A DNA stretch of 40,698 bases from Polyangiaceae bacterium (GTDB lineage: Bacteria; Myxococcota; Polyangia; Polyangiales; Polyangiaceae). This document shows, piece after piece, positions 30,057 through 38,252 of the stretch (the stretch's first letter is position 1; each line of letters starts with the position of its first letter). Position numbers and translations under genes: made by a program. The stretch is taken from the NCBI GenBank assembly GCA_025936205.1, contig JAICTU010000011.1, forward strand, positions 1 through 40,698, read 5' to 3'. The notes under the pieces are model-generated. The model was not told the origin of the DNA. It was given only the letters and a program-made list of their open reading frames with translations, and ran no database searches.

Positions 30057-31522
30057 GCAGCTCGGCGCTGGTCTGCCGGCTCGACGCGCGCCAGATGCCC
30101 GTGCTGCCCCCGCGCGAGTGGCGCGACGAGCTCGCGCTGCGCTACCAGCTGGGCGCCCGCTGCCTCACGCTCTATGGTCGCGCGCAGGAGAGGCGCATCC
30201 GCATCACCGCCGTGCTGCGCGAGGCCGACGGCGTCCTGCGCGTGCTGCGCACCGAAACCTCACCCGAAGAGGGCTACCCGGAGCTCACCACGCAATGGCC
30301 CGCGTTGCATTGCTTCGAACGCGAGCTGCACGAACAGACGGGTCTGAACCTCGCCGGCCATCCCTGGCTCAAGCCGATCCGCTTTGAAGGCCGCGAGCGC
30401 GCGGCGCTGGACGCCTATCCCTTCTACCGGATCGAAGGCAAAGAGGTGCACGAGGTCGCGGTGGGCCCGATCCACGCCGGCGTGATCGAGCCGGGCTCCT
30501 TCCGCTTCCAGTGCCTGGGCGAGCAAGTCCACCATCTGGAGGTCCACCTCGGCTATCAGCACCGGGGCGTCGAGCGCCTGCTGCGCGCCGGCGACCCTCG
30601 CGCCCTCGCGCCCTGGGTCGAGACGATCGCGGGCGACAGCAGCACTGCCCACACCTGGGCTTACTGCGCGGCGCTGGAGGCCCTGGCCGGGCAGGAGCTC
30701 GAGCTGGAGGCGGAGATCGCGCGCGCGGCCGCGCTGGAGCTGGAGCGCGTCGCGATGCACCTCGCCGGTCTTTCGGGGCTCTGCGCAGACCTCGGCTTCT
30801 TGCAGGGCGCCAGCACGTATGGTCGCCTGCGCACCACCGCCATCAACACCACCCAGCGCCTGTGCGGCAGCCGCTTCGGGCGCGGTGCGCTGCGGCCGGG
30901 CGGCACCCGCCTGCGCCTGGAAGGCGATCTCGTGAAGATCCTGCGCGAAAATCTGGAGCTGTTGCGCGCGGACCTCGCGCTGATCGACGAGCTCTTTCTC
31001 TCCTCGTGGACAGTCCGCCACCGTCTGCAGGGAGTGGGCGTGCTGACGGAGCCCCGCGCGCGCGAGCTGGGCATCGTGGGTCTCGCTGCTCGCGCGTCGG
31101 GGGTACCGATCGACGCCCGCGCCACGGCAGGCGGCGCTTACTCCGCCGTGGCGATCGAAACGGTGACCCAGAGCGACGGGGACTGCTGGGCGCGCGCTCG
31201 CCTGCGCTGCGAAGAGCTGGGCGCCTCGCTGCGCTGGCTGGCGGGCATCGTCGCGCTCTACCCGAGCTGGCGGCCCTGCAGGCAACCCCTGGGCCCGCTC
31301 GCGCCGGACCAGCTCGCGATCGCCGTGGTCGAAGGCTGGCGCGGGGAAGTGATCCACTGTCTCGAGACCGACGCCAGTGGCGCACTCGCAAACTACAAGG
31401 TGCAGGACCCCTCGCTGCGCAACTGGATGGGGCTCGCGATTGCCATGCGCCAGAACGAGATTTCCGACTTTCCGATCTGCAACAAGAGCTTCGACCTCTC
31501 GTACTGCGGTAACGACCTGTGA
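30053..31522 (+). CDS. Ehr/HycE-like large subunit (NuoC-NuoD fusion) lacking Ni ligands
   Basis: A 489-residue protein. Residues 1-110 are the NuoC-like 30-kDa domain (ELTTQWPALHCFERELHEQTGLNLAGHPWLKPIR); residues 125-489 are the NuoD/NiFe-large-subunit domain (GPIHAGVIEPGSFRFQCLGEQVHHLEVHLGYQHRGVE cut in the usual place). In [NiFe] hydrogenases two CxxC motifs hold the metal. Here the first reads AGDSSTAH (193-200), with no cysteine pair, and the C-terminal one reads DPSLRNW (from 452), with no DPCxxC. It therefore should not bind NiFe or make H2. This is the hallmark of energy-converting-hydrogenase-related (Ehr) complexes and of the Mycobacterium Rv0087-type protein. It ends in the family tail NKSFDLSYCGNDL. 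What replaces hydrogen as substrate is unknown. Confidence 0.9.
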   Translation: MSSSALVCRLDARQMPVLPPREWRDELALRYQLGARCLTLYGRAQERRIRITAVLREADGVLRVLRTETSPEEGYPELTTQWPALHCFERELHEQTGLNLAGHPWLKPIRFEGRERAALDAYPFYRIEGKEVHEVAVGPIHAGVIEPGSFRFQCLGEQVHHLEVHLGYQHRGVERLLRAGDPRALAPWVETIAGDSSTAHTWAYCAALEALAGQELELEAEIARAAALELERVAMHLAGLSGLCADLGFLQGASTYGRLRTTAINTTQRLCGSRFGRGALRPGGTRLRLEGDLVKILRENLELLRADLALIDELFLSSWTVRHRLQGVGVLTEPRARELGIVGLAARASGVPIDARATAGGAYSAVAIETVTQSDGDCWARARLRCEELGASLRWLAGIVALYPSWRPCRQPLGPLAPDQLAIAVVEGWRGEVIHCLETDASGALANYKVQDPSLRNWMGLAIAMRQNEISDFPICNKSFDLSYCGNDL

Positions 31523-31718
31523 GCGCGCGGCCAGCGCCGTCCTGCGCCCGAGCGCACCAAGCTGCCGAGATCACGGCCGATGTTACTTCGATGTAACTCA
31601 GGCGATAGCTGGCCCGGTCAGCCCGAGAATTTAACCCGGCCCATGAGGAAGTCCCGCCAGCGATCGTTGGCGCAGCTGAGCCGCGTGTACGGGACCGAAT
31701 CAGTGCTAACGTGGGCCC
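31523..31718. promoter_or_regulatory. Gap after the Ehr operon
   Basis: Contains a palindrome GTTAC-TTCGAT-GTAAC (31582-31597) and AT-richer text (GAATTTAAC, 31624-31632) that could be a -10-like region for the small gene at 31719. No sigma-54 motif was seen. Confidence 0.35.
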
Positions 31719-32120
31719 ATGAACGAAGAACATCACGACCCTGCGGCGGCGGTCCGTCGCGCCTGGAGTACGCTGCGGCTCAACGCGCTCCAAGCCATTG
31801 TCAATGAAACGATCGTCGGGTTGCAGCGGCTCGAACCGAGTGAGCTGCTCGGTCGCCCTTTGTCCGGGCTCGAGCAGCAACGGGAAGGCAATCCAATCCA
31901 AGCCGCTCTCGAAGCCTGCAGTGTGGAACTGCGCGAGGAGTCCGGCATGGCCGATTCGCACGAGCAGCGGCTGTTGCAGCGGCGACGAGTTCACGAAAGC
32001 ATGAGCGAACAGCCCCAGGCCTGGACGAGCACCTTTCAGGAAGCGTTCGAGAAGTATCGGCTGGCGGCGGGGCGCTCCCTCGAACGCTCATTGAACCGAG
32101 GCGGGCCGGCGCACAGCTAG
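31719..32120 (+). CDS. Hypothetical small helical protein
   Basis: A 133-residue soluble protein, charged and predicted mostly helical (AAVRRAWSTLRLNALQAIVNETIVGLQRLEPSELL; FQEAFEKYRLAAGRSLERSL). I recognise no family. Codon third-position GC is high and the frame is open over its whole length. It starts with ATG after GTGGGCCC, a weak ribosome-binding site. It stands alone after the Ehr operon and its 3' end overlaps the convergent gene by 33 bases. Confidence 0.5.
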   Translation: MNEEHHDPAAAVRRAWSTLRLNALQAIVNETIVGLQRLEPSELLGRPLSGLEQQREGNPIQAALEACSVELREESGMADSHEQRLLQRRRVHESMSEQPQAWTSTFQEAFEKYRLAAGRSLERSLNRGGPAHS

Positions 32121-32708
32121 GTTGCCGGCGCCGGCGCTCGGATTTACCAGGACCTGGAAGCGACGCCCTTCCGAGAGCACGCTCGGATCCGAACCTTCCA
32201 CGAACGGAGCGTGGCGCCGGCTCAGCTGGTGCCCCGGCACACAGCAGGCGAGCGTGAAGGCCACGTTCCAGCGCAACTGGTCGAGCACGTCATCGATCGG
32301 CAGATGCGCGTGGACACAGGTGACGAGCACCGGCATCGGCGGCAGCGCATTCAGCTCGGCCGCGACCTGCTCGATCGCGGCCTTGCGCCAGCTCAGCCGC
32401 TGGATGCCGTGCTCCTGCGCCCAGCTCTCCAGCAAGGGCAGGTTCAGGCACGGATCGATGCTGATGTTATCGGCGCGAGTCTTGAGCGCAAACAGCGCCG
32501 CGGTGCGTGCGTGCGCGCCGTCGCCGATGTGCAACACCCGGCACGGGCCCTCGGACGGCAGAAACGGCCGCAGGTGCTCCAGCGCCGAGTAGCTCTCGGT
32601 CAGCTCCTTGGCGGGGCGCGTGGCCTTGGCGAACAGGGGCCAGAGCGCGGCAAACGAATTGCGGCGCATCAGACGATCCAGGTAGTTGCTGTTGGGGGCC
32701 GCGGACAT
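32088..32708 (-). CDS. Hypothetical Rossmann-like protein, possibly methyltransferase-related
   Basis: A 206-residue protein. PCRVLHIGDGAHARTAALFALKT resembles a Rossmann strand-loop-helix with G-x-G, and NISIDPCLNLP an acidic second strand, as in SAM-binding folds, but the usual glycine pattern is incomplete. VLVTCVHAHLPIDDVLDQL contains a C-x-H-x-H that might bind metal. ATG at 32708 overlaps the stop of the upstream broken gene as TGATG and has AGG before it. It follows the cco cluster on the same strand. Function unknown. Confidence 0.6.
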   Translation of the reverse strand: MSAAPNSNYLDRLMRRNSFAALWPLFAKATRPAKELTESYSALEHLRPFLPSEGPCRVLHIGDGAHARTAALFALKTRADNISIDPCLNLPLLESWAQEHGIQRLSWRKAAIEQVAAELNALPPMPVLVTCVHAHLPIDDVLDQLRWNVAFTLACCVPGHQLSRRHAPFVEGSDPSVLSEGRRFQVLVNPSAGAGNLAVRRPASVQ

Positions 32709-32898
32709 CAGACCTCGAAGTTGAAGCCGGACTTTACCAGATTTGTGGTCGAGCTCAGATCAACGCGGCCGGGCAGGGGCTCGAAGAGCAGCTGGTACGG
32801 CCCGGGAACCTTGATCTCACGGTAGGTGACCACCTGTCGCCGACGAGGCGCCCATCACCCGGCAATTTGATCTTCAGCTGGGCCATTTCGCCGAGCAT
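32708..32898 (-). pseudogene. Small gene with an apparent frameshift, downstream of ccoS
   Basis: Two frames look like halves of one protein. From ATG at 32898 or 32884 one frame reads MAQLKIKLPGDGRLVGD; at about 32830 protein-like sequence jumps to another frame reading QVVTYREIKVPGPYQLLFEP and on to FNFEV, stopping at 32708. The second frame has strong third-position GC and no good start (a GTG with no ribosome-binding site; TGA upstream). The result would be a beta-rich protein of about 60 residues. A sequencing error or a genuine frameshift would both explain it. Family not recognised. Confidence 0.45.
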
Positions 32899-32965
32899 TC
32901 TGTAAACAAAGGCTCGTCCCCCGGTAAACCGAGAAAGTTTCTGCGACCGTTCGTTTGTGGGGCAG

Positions 32966-33142
32966 TCAGCGCCGCGGCGTAGCCGTCGTTTCGACCCCGG
33001 GCACCTCGTCATCGAGCAGCATGCGCAGCGGCGGCGTCTCCAGATCATCGAGCTGCCCGCGGCGAGTCGCCCAGACGAACGCGAACACCCCGGAACCCGC
33101 CAGCAGCACTGCAATGGGCACGGCGACAAATAGGACGCTCAT
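32966..33142 (-). CDS. ccoS: cbb3 oxidase assembly protein CcoS
   Basis: A 58-residue protein with one N-terminal membrane helix (about 1-24, VLFVAVPIAVLLAGSGVFAF), then WATRRGQLDDLETPPLRMLLDD, the short cytoplasmic tail typical of CcoS (F-W-A-x-R-x-G-Q-(Y/F/L)-D-D-L-E). CcoS is needed for cofactor insertion into the oxidase. ATG at 33142 overlaps the ccoI stop (ATGA), the standard ccoIS arrangement. Confidence 0.93.
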   Translation of the reverse strand: MSVLFVAVPIAVLLAGSGVFAFVWATRRGQLDDLETPPLRMLLDDEVPGVETTATPRR

Positions 33143-35589
33143 GATCCGCTCCGAAACATGCGCCGGCGATAGGAGTGAGCGACCACGCTGAGCGAGCTCG
33201 CCGGCATGATGATGGCTGCCCAGATGGGAGTGATATGCCCGCTCAGCGTGAGCTCCACGGCGAGCAGGTTGTAGACGAGCGAGCAGGCGAGATTGGTGCG
33301 GATCACGTCCAGCGCGCGGCGCGAGCCTGCCACCAGGTCCAGGACGGGGGCCACACCGGCGCGGGCCGCGAACACGTGCGCCGCCTGCAGGCTGGCTTCG
33401 GCGCCGCCGTGCACGGCGATGCCCACGCTCGCGGCGGCCAGCGCCCCCGCGTCATTCACGCCGTCCCCGACCATGAACACGTTGCCCTGGGCGCGCGTCT
33501 GCTCCACCCAGGCGAGCTTGTGCTCCGGGCTCTGCTCGCCGCGCCACAGCTCGAACAGGCGAGTCCCCGCGCTGCGGTCGAGCCGCTCCACCAGCGCGTC
33601 GACCACCTGCTGCCGATCCCCCGACAGGATCGCCAGGCGGTAGCCCAGCCCGCGCAGCCGCAGCAACGTGGCGGCGGCATCGGAGCGAATGGGATCCCCC
33701 AGGCTGAGCACGGCACGTACCGCGCCCGCCACGCACACGACAGTGGGCGTCAGCGCTGCCAGCGACAGCCGCTCCACGGCGCTCTGTGCCCACTCCGGCA
33801 GCGGCCCCGGGACGGCATGCGGAGCGCTCAGCGACACCCGTTGCCCGGCGACGATTCCGGATACGCCCGCGCCCTGACGCTGCTGAACCTCCGCGACCGG
33901 CAGGCTCTCCACGTGCGCGAGTGCCCGAACCAGCGCGCGGGCGATCGGATGCGCCGACTGCGCCTCGAGCGACTTCACGAGCGGCTTCACGCTCTCGTCG
34001 CCCACCCACTCCACCAGGCTCAGCTGGCCCTCGGTCAACGTCCCCGTCTTGTCAAAGGCGATCCAGCCGGGTCGCGCCAGCGCCTCCAGCGAGGCGCCGC
34101 CCTTGATCAGCAGCCCCGCCCGAGCCGCCTGGCCCAGCGCGGAGCTCACGGCGAGCGGCGTGGCCAGCGCCAGCCCGCACGGACACGTCACGACCAGCAA
34201 GGCGATGGCCGTTTCGAACGCCGTGGCGACGCCGGCGGGCAACCAGATCAGGAAGGCCAGCAGCGACGCGCCCAGCACGCCGACCAGGAAGTACGCGGAG
34301 ACGCGATCGGCCAAGAGCGCGATCGGTGCGCGCTGCAGCGCCGCGTGCTGGACCTCGCGCAGAATGCGCGCCGCGCGCGTCGCCGAGCCGCTCTGCTCGC
34401 TGCTGATCACCAGCCGCGCTGCGAGGTTGGTCGTGCCCGCCAGCACGCTGCTACCGGGTGACACGGCTTCGGGCTGCGATTCGCCGGTGAGCCAGGCGCG
34501 ATCGACCGCCGACTGCCCGGCAAGCACGTGCCCGTCCACCGGAATCACCTCGCCCGCGAGCACCTCGATCTGCGCGCCCTCGGGCACGCTCTCGGCCGGA
34601 ACGATCTGCACGGAGCCGTCCGGGGCGAGGCGCCGCGCGCTGTGCGGCGTGAGCGCCTGCGCGCTGCCTGCGCGTTGCTCGGCGCGGCGCTGCTGCGCGC
34701 CCTGGAGATAGCGCGCCGAGAGCAACACGAAGATCAACATCGTGAGCGAGTCGAAGTAGATGTCGCCGTGACCGCGCGCCACGTTCAGCGTGCCCGACAC
34801 GGCGGCGAGTACGATGCCCAGGCTCAGCGGCAAATCCATGTGCGCGCTGCGCGTGCGCAGCGCGGCCCACGCGCCGCGGTAAAACACCTGGGCCGACCAG
34901 AGCACGGCCGGCAGCGAGACCAGCAGGCTCCAGATCCGGAAATAGCCGAGCAGCGCCGGATCCATGTCCGAGAAGGCGCCGGCGTACAGGGCGAGCGCGA
35001 ACAGCATGCTGTTGCCCGCACAGGCGCCGGCTACCGCCACGCGCAGCAGCAGTCCGCGCTCTTCGCGGCGCTCGACCTCCGCGCGCGAGCCGCTGCGGTA
35101 AGGGTGGGGAGGATAGCCGAGCCGGTCCAGCGTCTGCGCGATGCGCGACGGCAACCCGGGAGCATCCGCCCAGCTCACGTGCGCCACGCGCCGCGCATAA
35201 TCGAGCCGGCAGCTGGTGACGCCCGGCACGAGCGCCGGCAGCTTCTCGACCAGCCACACGCAGGCTGCGCAGTGCACACCCTCCAGCAGCAGCTCCGCGC
35301 TGCGCTCGGCGCCGTTCGTGCTGCTGAACGAGTCGAGGAACGCCGGATCGTTCAACTCCGCGTACTCGAGGCCGGTGCTGAGGGCAGGCTGGGGCGCATC
35401 CGCGTCGCCCCTGGGCTGGTCGTAGTAGCCCCCGAGCGCGTGGGCCTGCAGCATCTGAAACACGGTGCGACAGCCGGCGCAGCAGAACTGCTCCTCGGCG
35501 CCCGGCTCGAGCAGCGTGCTCGGCACGCTCGCGCCGCAGTGCCGGCACTCGACCGGCGCCGCGAGCTCCATGGAATCAGTGTGCAACAT
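33139..35589 (-). CDS. ccoI: Copper-transporting P1B ATPase CcoI
   Basis: An 816-residue P-type ATPase that exports copper for insertion into the cbb3 oxidase. The N-terminus has a Cys-rich zinc-ribbon-like segment (CRHCGAS...CCAGC, typical of FixI/CcoI) and an HMA domain with CAAC. Membrane and catalytic motifs follow: LTGESQPE, CPC in VVTCPCGLALATPLA, DKTGT phosphorylation site, HP locus (SAHPIA) and GDGVNDAGALA. Full length. ATG at 35589 overlaps the upstream stop; ATG at 35571 is an equally possible start and neither has a clear ribosome-binding site. Confidence 0.94.
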   Translation of the reverse strand: MLHTDSMELAAPVECRHCGASVPSTLLEPGAEEQFCCAGCRTVFQMLQAHALGGYYDQPRGDADAPQPALSTGLEYAELNDPAFLDSFSSTNGAERSAELLLEGVHCAACVWLVEKLPALVPGVTSCRLDYARRVAHVSWADAPGLPSRIAQTLDRLGYPPHPYRSGSRAEVERREERGLLLRVAVAGACAGNSMLFALALYAGAFSDMDPALLGYFRIWSLLVSLPAVLWSAQVFYRGAWAALRTRSAHMDLPLSLGIVLAAVSGTLNVARGHGDIYFDSLTMLIFVLLSARYLQGAQQRRAEQRAGSAQALTPHSARRLAPDGSVQIVPAESVPEGAQIEVLAGEVIPVDGHVLAGQSAVDRAWLTGESQPEAVSPGSSVLAGTTNLAARLVISSEQSGSATRAARILREVQHAALQRAPIALLADRVSAYFLVGVLGASLLAFLIWLPAGVATAFETAIALLVVTCPCGLALATPLAVSSALGQAARAGLLIKGGASLEALARPGWIAFDKTGTLTEGQLSLVEWVGDESVKPLVKSLEAQSAHPIARALVRALAHVESLPVAEVQQRQGAGVSGIVAGQRVSLSAPHAVPGPLPEWAQSAVERLSLAALTPTVVCVAGAVRAVLSLGDPIRSDAAATLLRLRGLGYRLAILSGDRQQVVDALVERLDRSAGTRLFELWRGEQSPEHKLAWVEQTRAQGNVFMVGDGVNDAGALAAASVGIAVHGGAEASLQAAHVFAARAGVAPVLDLVAGSRRALDVIRTNLACSLVYNLLAVELTLSGHITPIWAAIIMPASSLSVVAHSYRRRMFRSGS

Positions 35590-36313
35590 GATGACAACCC
35601 GGGACGGCACCGTCCGCCGCGTGTGCGTCGGTCACGGGCCAGCGATGGACCACGGTGTAAGCGCCGAGCCCGAGCAGCAACGCGGAGCTCAGGCGCGGCA
35701 GCTGCGCCCGCCAGCGCTGCGCGAGCCGCTGCACGCCCAGCCCCAGCCCCAGCAAGGCCGGCACGGTGCCCGCCCAGAACGCCGCGAGCAACAGCGACCC
35801 GCTCGCCGCCGAGCCCGTCCCTGCCGCGAGCATCGCAAACGCATACAGCCAGCCGCACGGCAAGAGCGCCGAAGAGAGCCCGAGCAGCGCCGCCCGCGTG
35901 AGGGGCGGCCGCTGCCGAGCGGCTCGTGCCAGCGATGCGAAGTGCTCCTCGATGCGCCTCCAGCGGCTCGGCGCGCCGTTGCGCCGCAGCGGCACAAGCC
36001 TCGCTTTTGCCTTGCGCGGCCAGCGCAACGCGCCCCACAGCAACATCACGCTCCCCGCGAGCAGCGCGCCGAAGTGACCCAGCCCGAGCCCCCGCCCGGC
36101 GAGGTCGAGCGCCGCGCCGAACTGTCCCGCCGCCGCGCCCAGCGCTGCATACGCCAGCAGCCGGCTCAGGTGATAGGCGCTGTGCGCCTGCCAGGGCCGC
36201 TGGCGCTGGCCCGTCGCTCCAGAGGCATAGAACCCTATCAGACCTCCACACATCCCCACGCAATGCAAGCTGCCGAGGACGCTGGCCGCCAAGACGGAAG
36301 CGAGCTGGTTCAC
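35576..36313 (-). CDS. TauE/SafE-family membrane protein of the cco cluster
   Basis: A 245-residue protein with six or seven membrane helices. LHCVGMCGGLIGFY at the N-terminus and LLPCGWLYAFA in the middle are the paired Cys motifs of the SafE/TauE-like proteins commonly found between ccoH/G and ccoI. A role in copper handling or oxidase maturation is usually assumed from context. GTG at 36313 overlaps the ccoH stop as GTGA and has GGAGGGAGG upstream, which fixes the start. Confidence 0.85.
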   Translation of the reverse strand: MNQLASVLAASVLGSLHCVGMCGGLIGFYASGATGQRQRPWQAHSAYHLSRLLAYAALGAAAGQFGAALDLAGRGLGLGHFGALLAGSVMLLWGALRWPRKAKARLVPLRRNGAPSRWRRIEEHFASLARAARQRPPLTRAALLGLSSALLPCGWLYAFAMLAAGTGSAASGSLLLAAFWAGTVPALLGLGLGVQRLAQRWRAQLPRLSSALLLGLGAYTVVHRWPVTDAHAADGAVPGCHHVAH

Positions 36314-36825
36314 CGTGAACCTCCCTCCACACTGAGTCGCACGATCTTCGCAAACCGTGCCGTGCCGCGCGTCGCTTCCAGCCGGAACTCCCAGAGCCCG
36401 TCGGCAGCGCTCGGCAGCTCTCCCTCGTACGTACCGGGCGCCGCCTCCGCGAGGGCCACTTCGAACCGGCGCGCGGCCCGCGCATTGGCGAAGGCTTGCA
36501 AGCGAACGGTCGCGCCGCTGAGCGCCCCTGCCTCGCCGGCATCCTTCAGCTGCACGCGTAGCCGCGTGCCCTGCGCTGCCGGCCTGGCACTGAGCTCTGC
36601 CTGCCAGCCGAGCGCCGCGCTCTCGCGATCCAGCTCGCGCTGGGCATCCCACGACACCGCCTTGCGGTAATAGTCGCTCTCCAGCGCGAAGCTCGGATCT
36701 TCCAGCACGTAGTGCAGCACCGTGAGCTGTGTTCCGAGCAACCCGCCGAGCAACAGCGCGGGCACCCAGGCCCAGATGCGCCCGCCGGCGAGCAGGGCGG
36801 TCAGCTTGGCCGTAGCAGTGGTCAT
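36310..36825 (-). CDS. ccoH: CcoH/FixH cbb3 assembly protein
   Basis: A 171-residue protein with one N-terminal membrane helix (about 16-38, WAWVPALLLGGLLGTQLTVL) and a periplasmic domain. EDPSFALESDYYRKAVSWD is the FixH signature (D-P-S-x-x-x-E-x-x-Y-Y-x-K-A). ATG overlaps the ccoG stop (ATGA). Confidence 0.92.
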   Translation of the reverse strand: MTTATAKLTALLAGGRIWAWVPALLLGGLLGTQLTVLHYVLEDPSFALESDYYRKAVSWDAQRELDRESAALGWQAELSARPAAQGTRLRVQLKDAGEAGALSGATVRLQAFANARAARRFEVALAEAAPGTYEGELPSAADGLWEFRLEATRGTARFAKIVRLSVEGGSR

Positions 36826-38252
36826 GAACCGGCCCTCCCTGGGCCGAGCAAGCGGTACGGGCGCTCGTGGACGACTCCGTGCTGATCGCGCAGCACGAGC
36901 GAGACCGACAGGCTGTCGCCGGAAAAGGCCGTCGCCGGCAACGTGACGAACAAGCTGCTCGTGGCGCGCCCGCCCGCGGCGACACACAGCGGATTCTCCG
37001 GTGCGACCAGCTGCGCTCCCGGGGCGTGCTCGATCGATAGCTGAAAGCACACCGGCTCGCGCTCGGGATTTTCGATCTTGATGCGGAGCTGATTGCGCAC
37101 CTGGCCGCCTTCGATCTGGAAGGGGGCGCCGATCCCTCGCAGCAGCGTGATGTCCGCGTGCTGGGCGTGGCGGCCATAAGCGCCGAGAGCCACCAGCAAG
37201 CCAACCAGCAAGAGCCCGTAGACGCCCACCCGCCCGCGCCGTGGCGATAGCGACTGCTTGGTGTCCGAGAAGCTGCGCGCGGCAGCGTAGCGGATGAGCC
37301 CGAGCGGTCGCTGGAACTTCGTCATCACCGAATCGCAAGCGTCCACGCACTGCGCGCAGGCGATGCATTCGAGCTGCAGCCCTTCGCGAATGTCGATGCC
37401 GGTCGGGCAGGCCACCACGCAGGCCCGGCAATCGACGCAGTCGCCCATCTGGGGCCCGCGCCCGCGCGGCTCGCCGCGGGCGCGATCGTAGCCGATGATC
37501 AGCGAGCCCGGGTCGATCAGCGCCGATTGCAGCCGGGCATACGGGCAGGCGATCGTGCACATCTGCTCGCGGAAGTAGCCGAAGTCCGCGAACACCAGCA
37601 GCGCCGTCGTGCCCACCACGAGAAAGCCGGTGGGGTGCTCGAAAGGTGAGCGGCTCATCCAGTGCACCAGCCGATCGACCCCCACGAAGTAGGCCAGGAA
37701 CAGGTTGGCGAGCACCAGGGAGAGCAGCGCGAAAACGCCGTGCTTGAGCGTGCGACGCCAGCCCCCGCCGTCGCGGTCGAGCTGCTTCTGCCCGGTCAGT
37801 CCGCCCTCGATCCAGCGCTCCAGCGGCCGGAACAGGAACTCCATGTAGACCGTCTGCGGGCACGCCCAGCCGCACCAGGCGCGGCCGATCCACGCCGTCA
37901 CCAGGAAGATGGTGACGAAGACGAGCAGCAGCGCGAGCATCAGGAGCACGCCGTCCGTCGCGCGGAAGGTCGCGCCAAAGAAGGTGAACTCGCGCGCCGC
38001 CACGTCCAGCAGCACCGCTGGTTTGCCCGCCACGCGCAGCAGCGGCAACCCCGCGAACGACAGCATCAGTCCCAGCGCGACGCCGCGCCGCGCGCGCCAG
38101 AAGCGGCCCTCGAACAGGCGCGGGCGGAGGCGCCGGCGCGAGCCATCGTCGTTCAGGGTCGGCAGCACCCGCAGGTGCGTTCGCGGCGCGCCGGGCGGTG
38201 GCGCCGCGATCGGGTCCGAGTGCGCGGCTCCCGAGTCACTTCGCGGGGACAT
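36822..38252 (-). CDS. ccoG: CcoG/RdxA/FixG iron-sulfur membrane protein
   Basis: A 476-residue protein with about five membrane helices and two ferredoxin-type cluster motifs (CVDCRACVVACPTGIDIR; CIACAQCVDACD), plus the conserved WCGWACPQTVYME and CTIACPYARLQ. The C-terminal ~110 residues form the immunoglobulin-like FixG domain. It reduces copper for cbb3 assembly. It overlaps the end of ccoP by 17 bp. Confidence 0.95.
   Translation of the reverse strand: MSPRSDSGAAHSDPIAAPPPGAPRTHLRVLPTLNDDGSRRRLRPRLFEGRFWRARRGVALGLMLSFAGLPLLRVAGKPAVLLDVAAREFTFFGATFRATDGVLLMLALLLVFVTIFLVTAWIGRAWCGWACPQTVYMEFLFRPLERWIEGGLTGQKQLDRDGGGWRRTLKHGVFALLSLVLANLFLAYFVGVDRLVHWMSRSPFEHPTGFLVVGTTALLVFADFGYFREQMCTIACPYARLQSALIDPGSLIIGYDRARGEPRGRGPQMGDCVDCRACVVACPTGIDIREGLQLECIACAQCVDACDSVMTKFQRPLGLIRYAAARSFSDTKQSLSPRRGRVGVYGLLLVGLLVALGAYGRHAQHADITLLRGIGAPFQIEGGQVRNQLRIKIENPEREPVCFQLSIEHAPGAQLVAPENPLCVAAGGRATSSLFVTLPATAFSGDSLSVSLVLRDQHGVVHERPYRLLGPGRAGS

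Noticed and set aside
30053..31522. Formate hydrogenlyase / hydrogenase-4 large subunit
   Set aside because: Overall similarity suggests it, but both nickel-binding cysteine pairs are absent, so a hydrogenase call would mislead.
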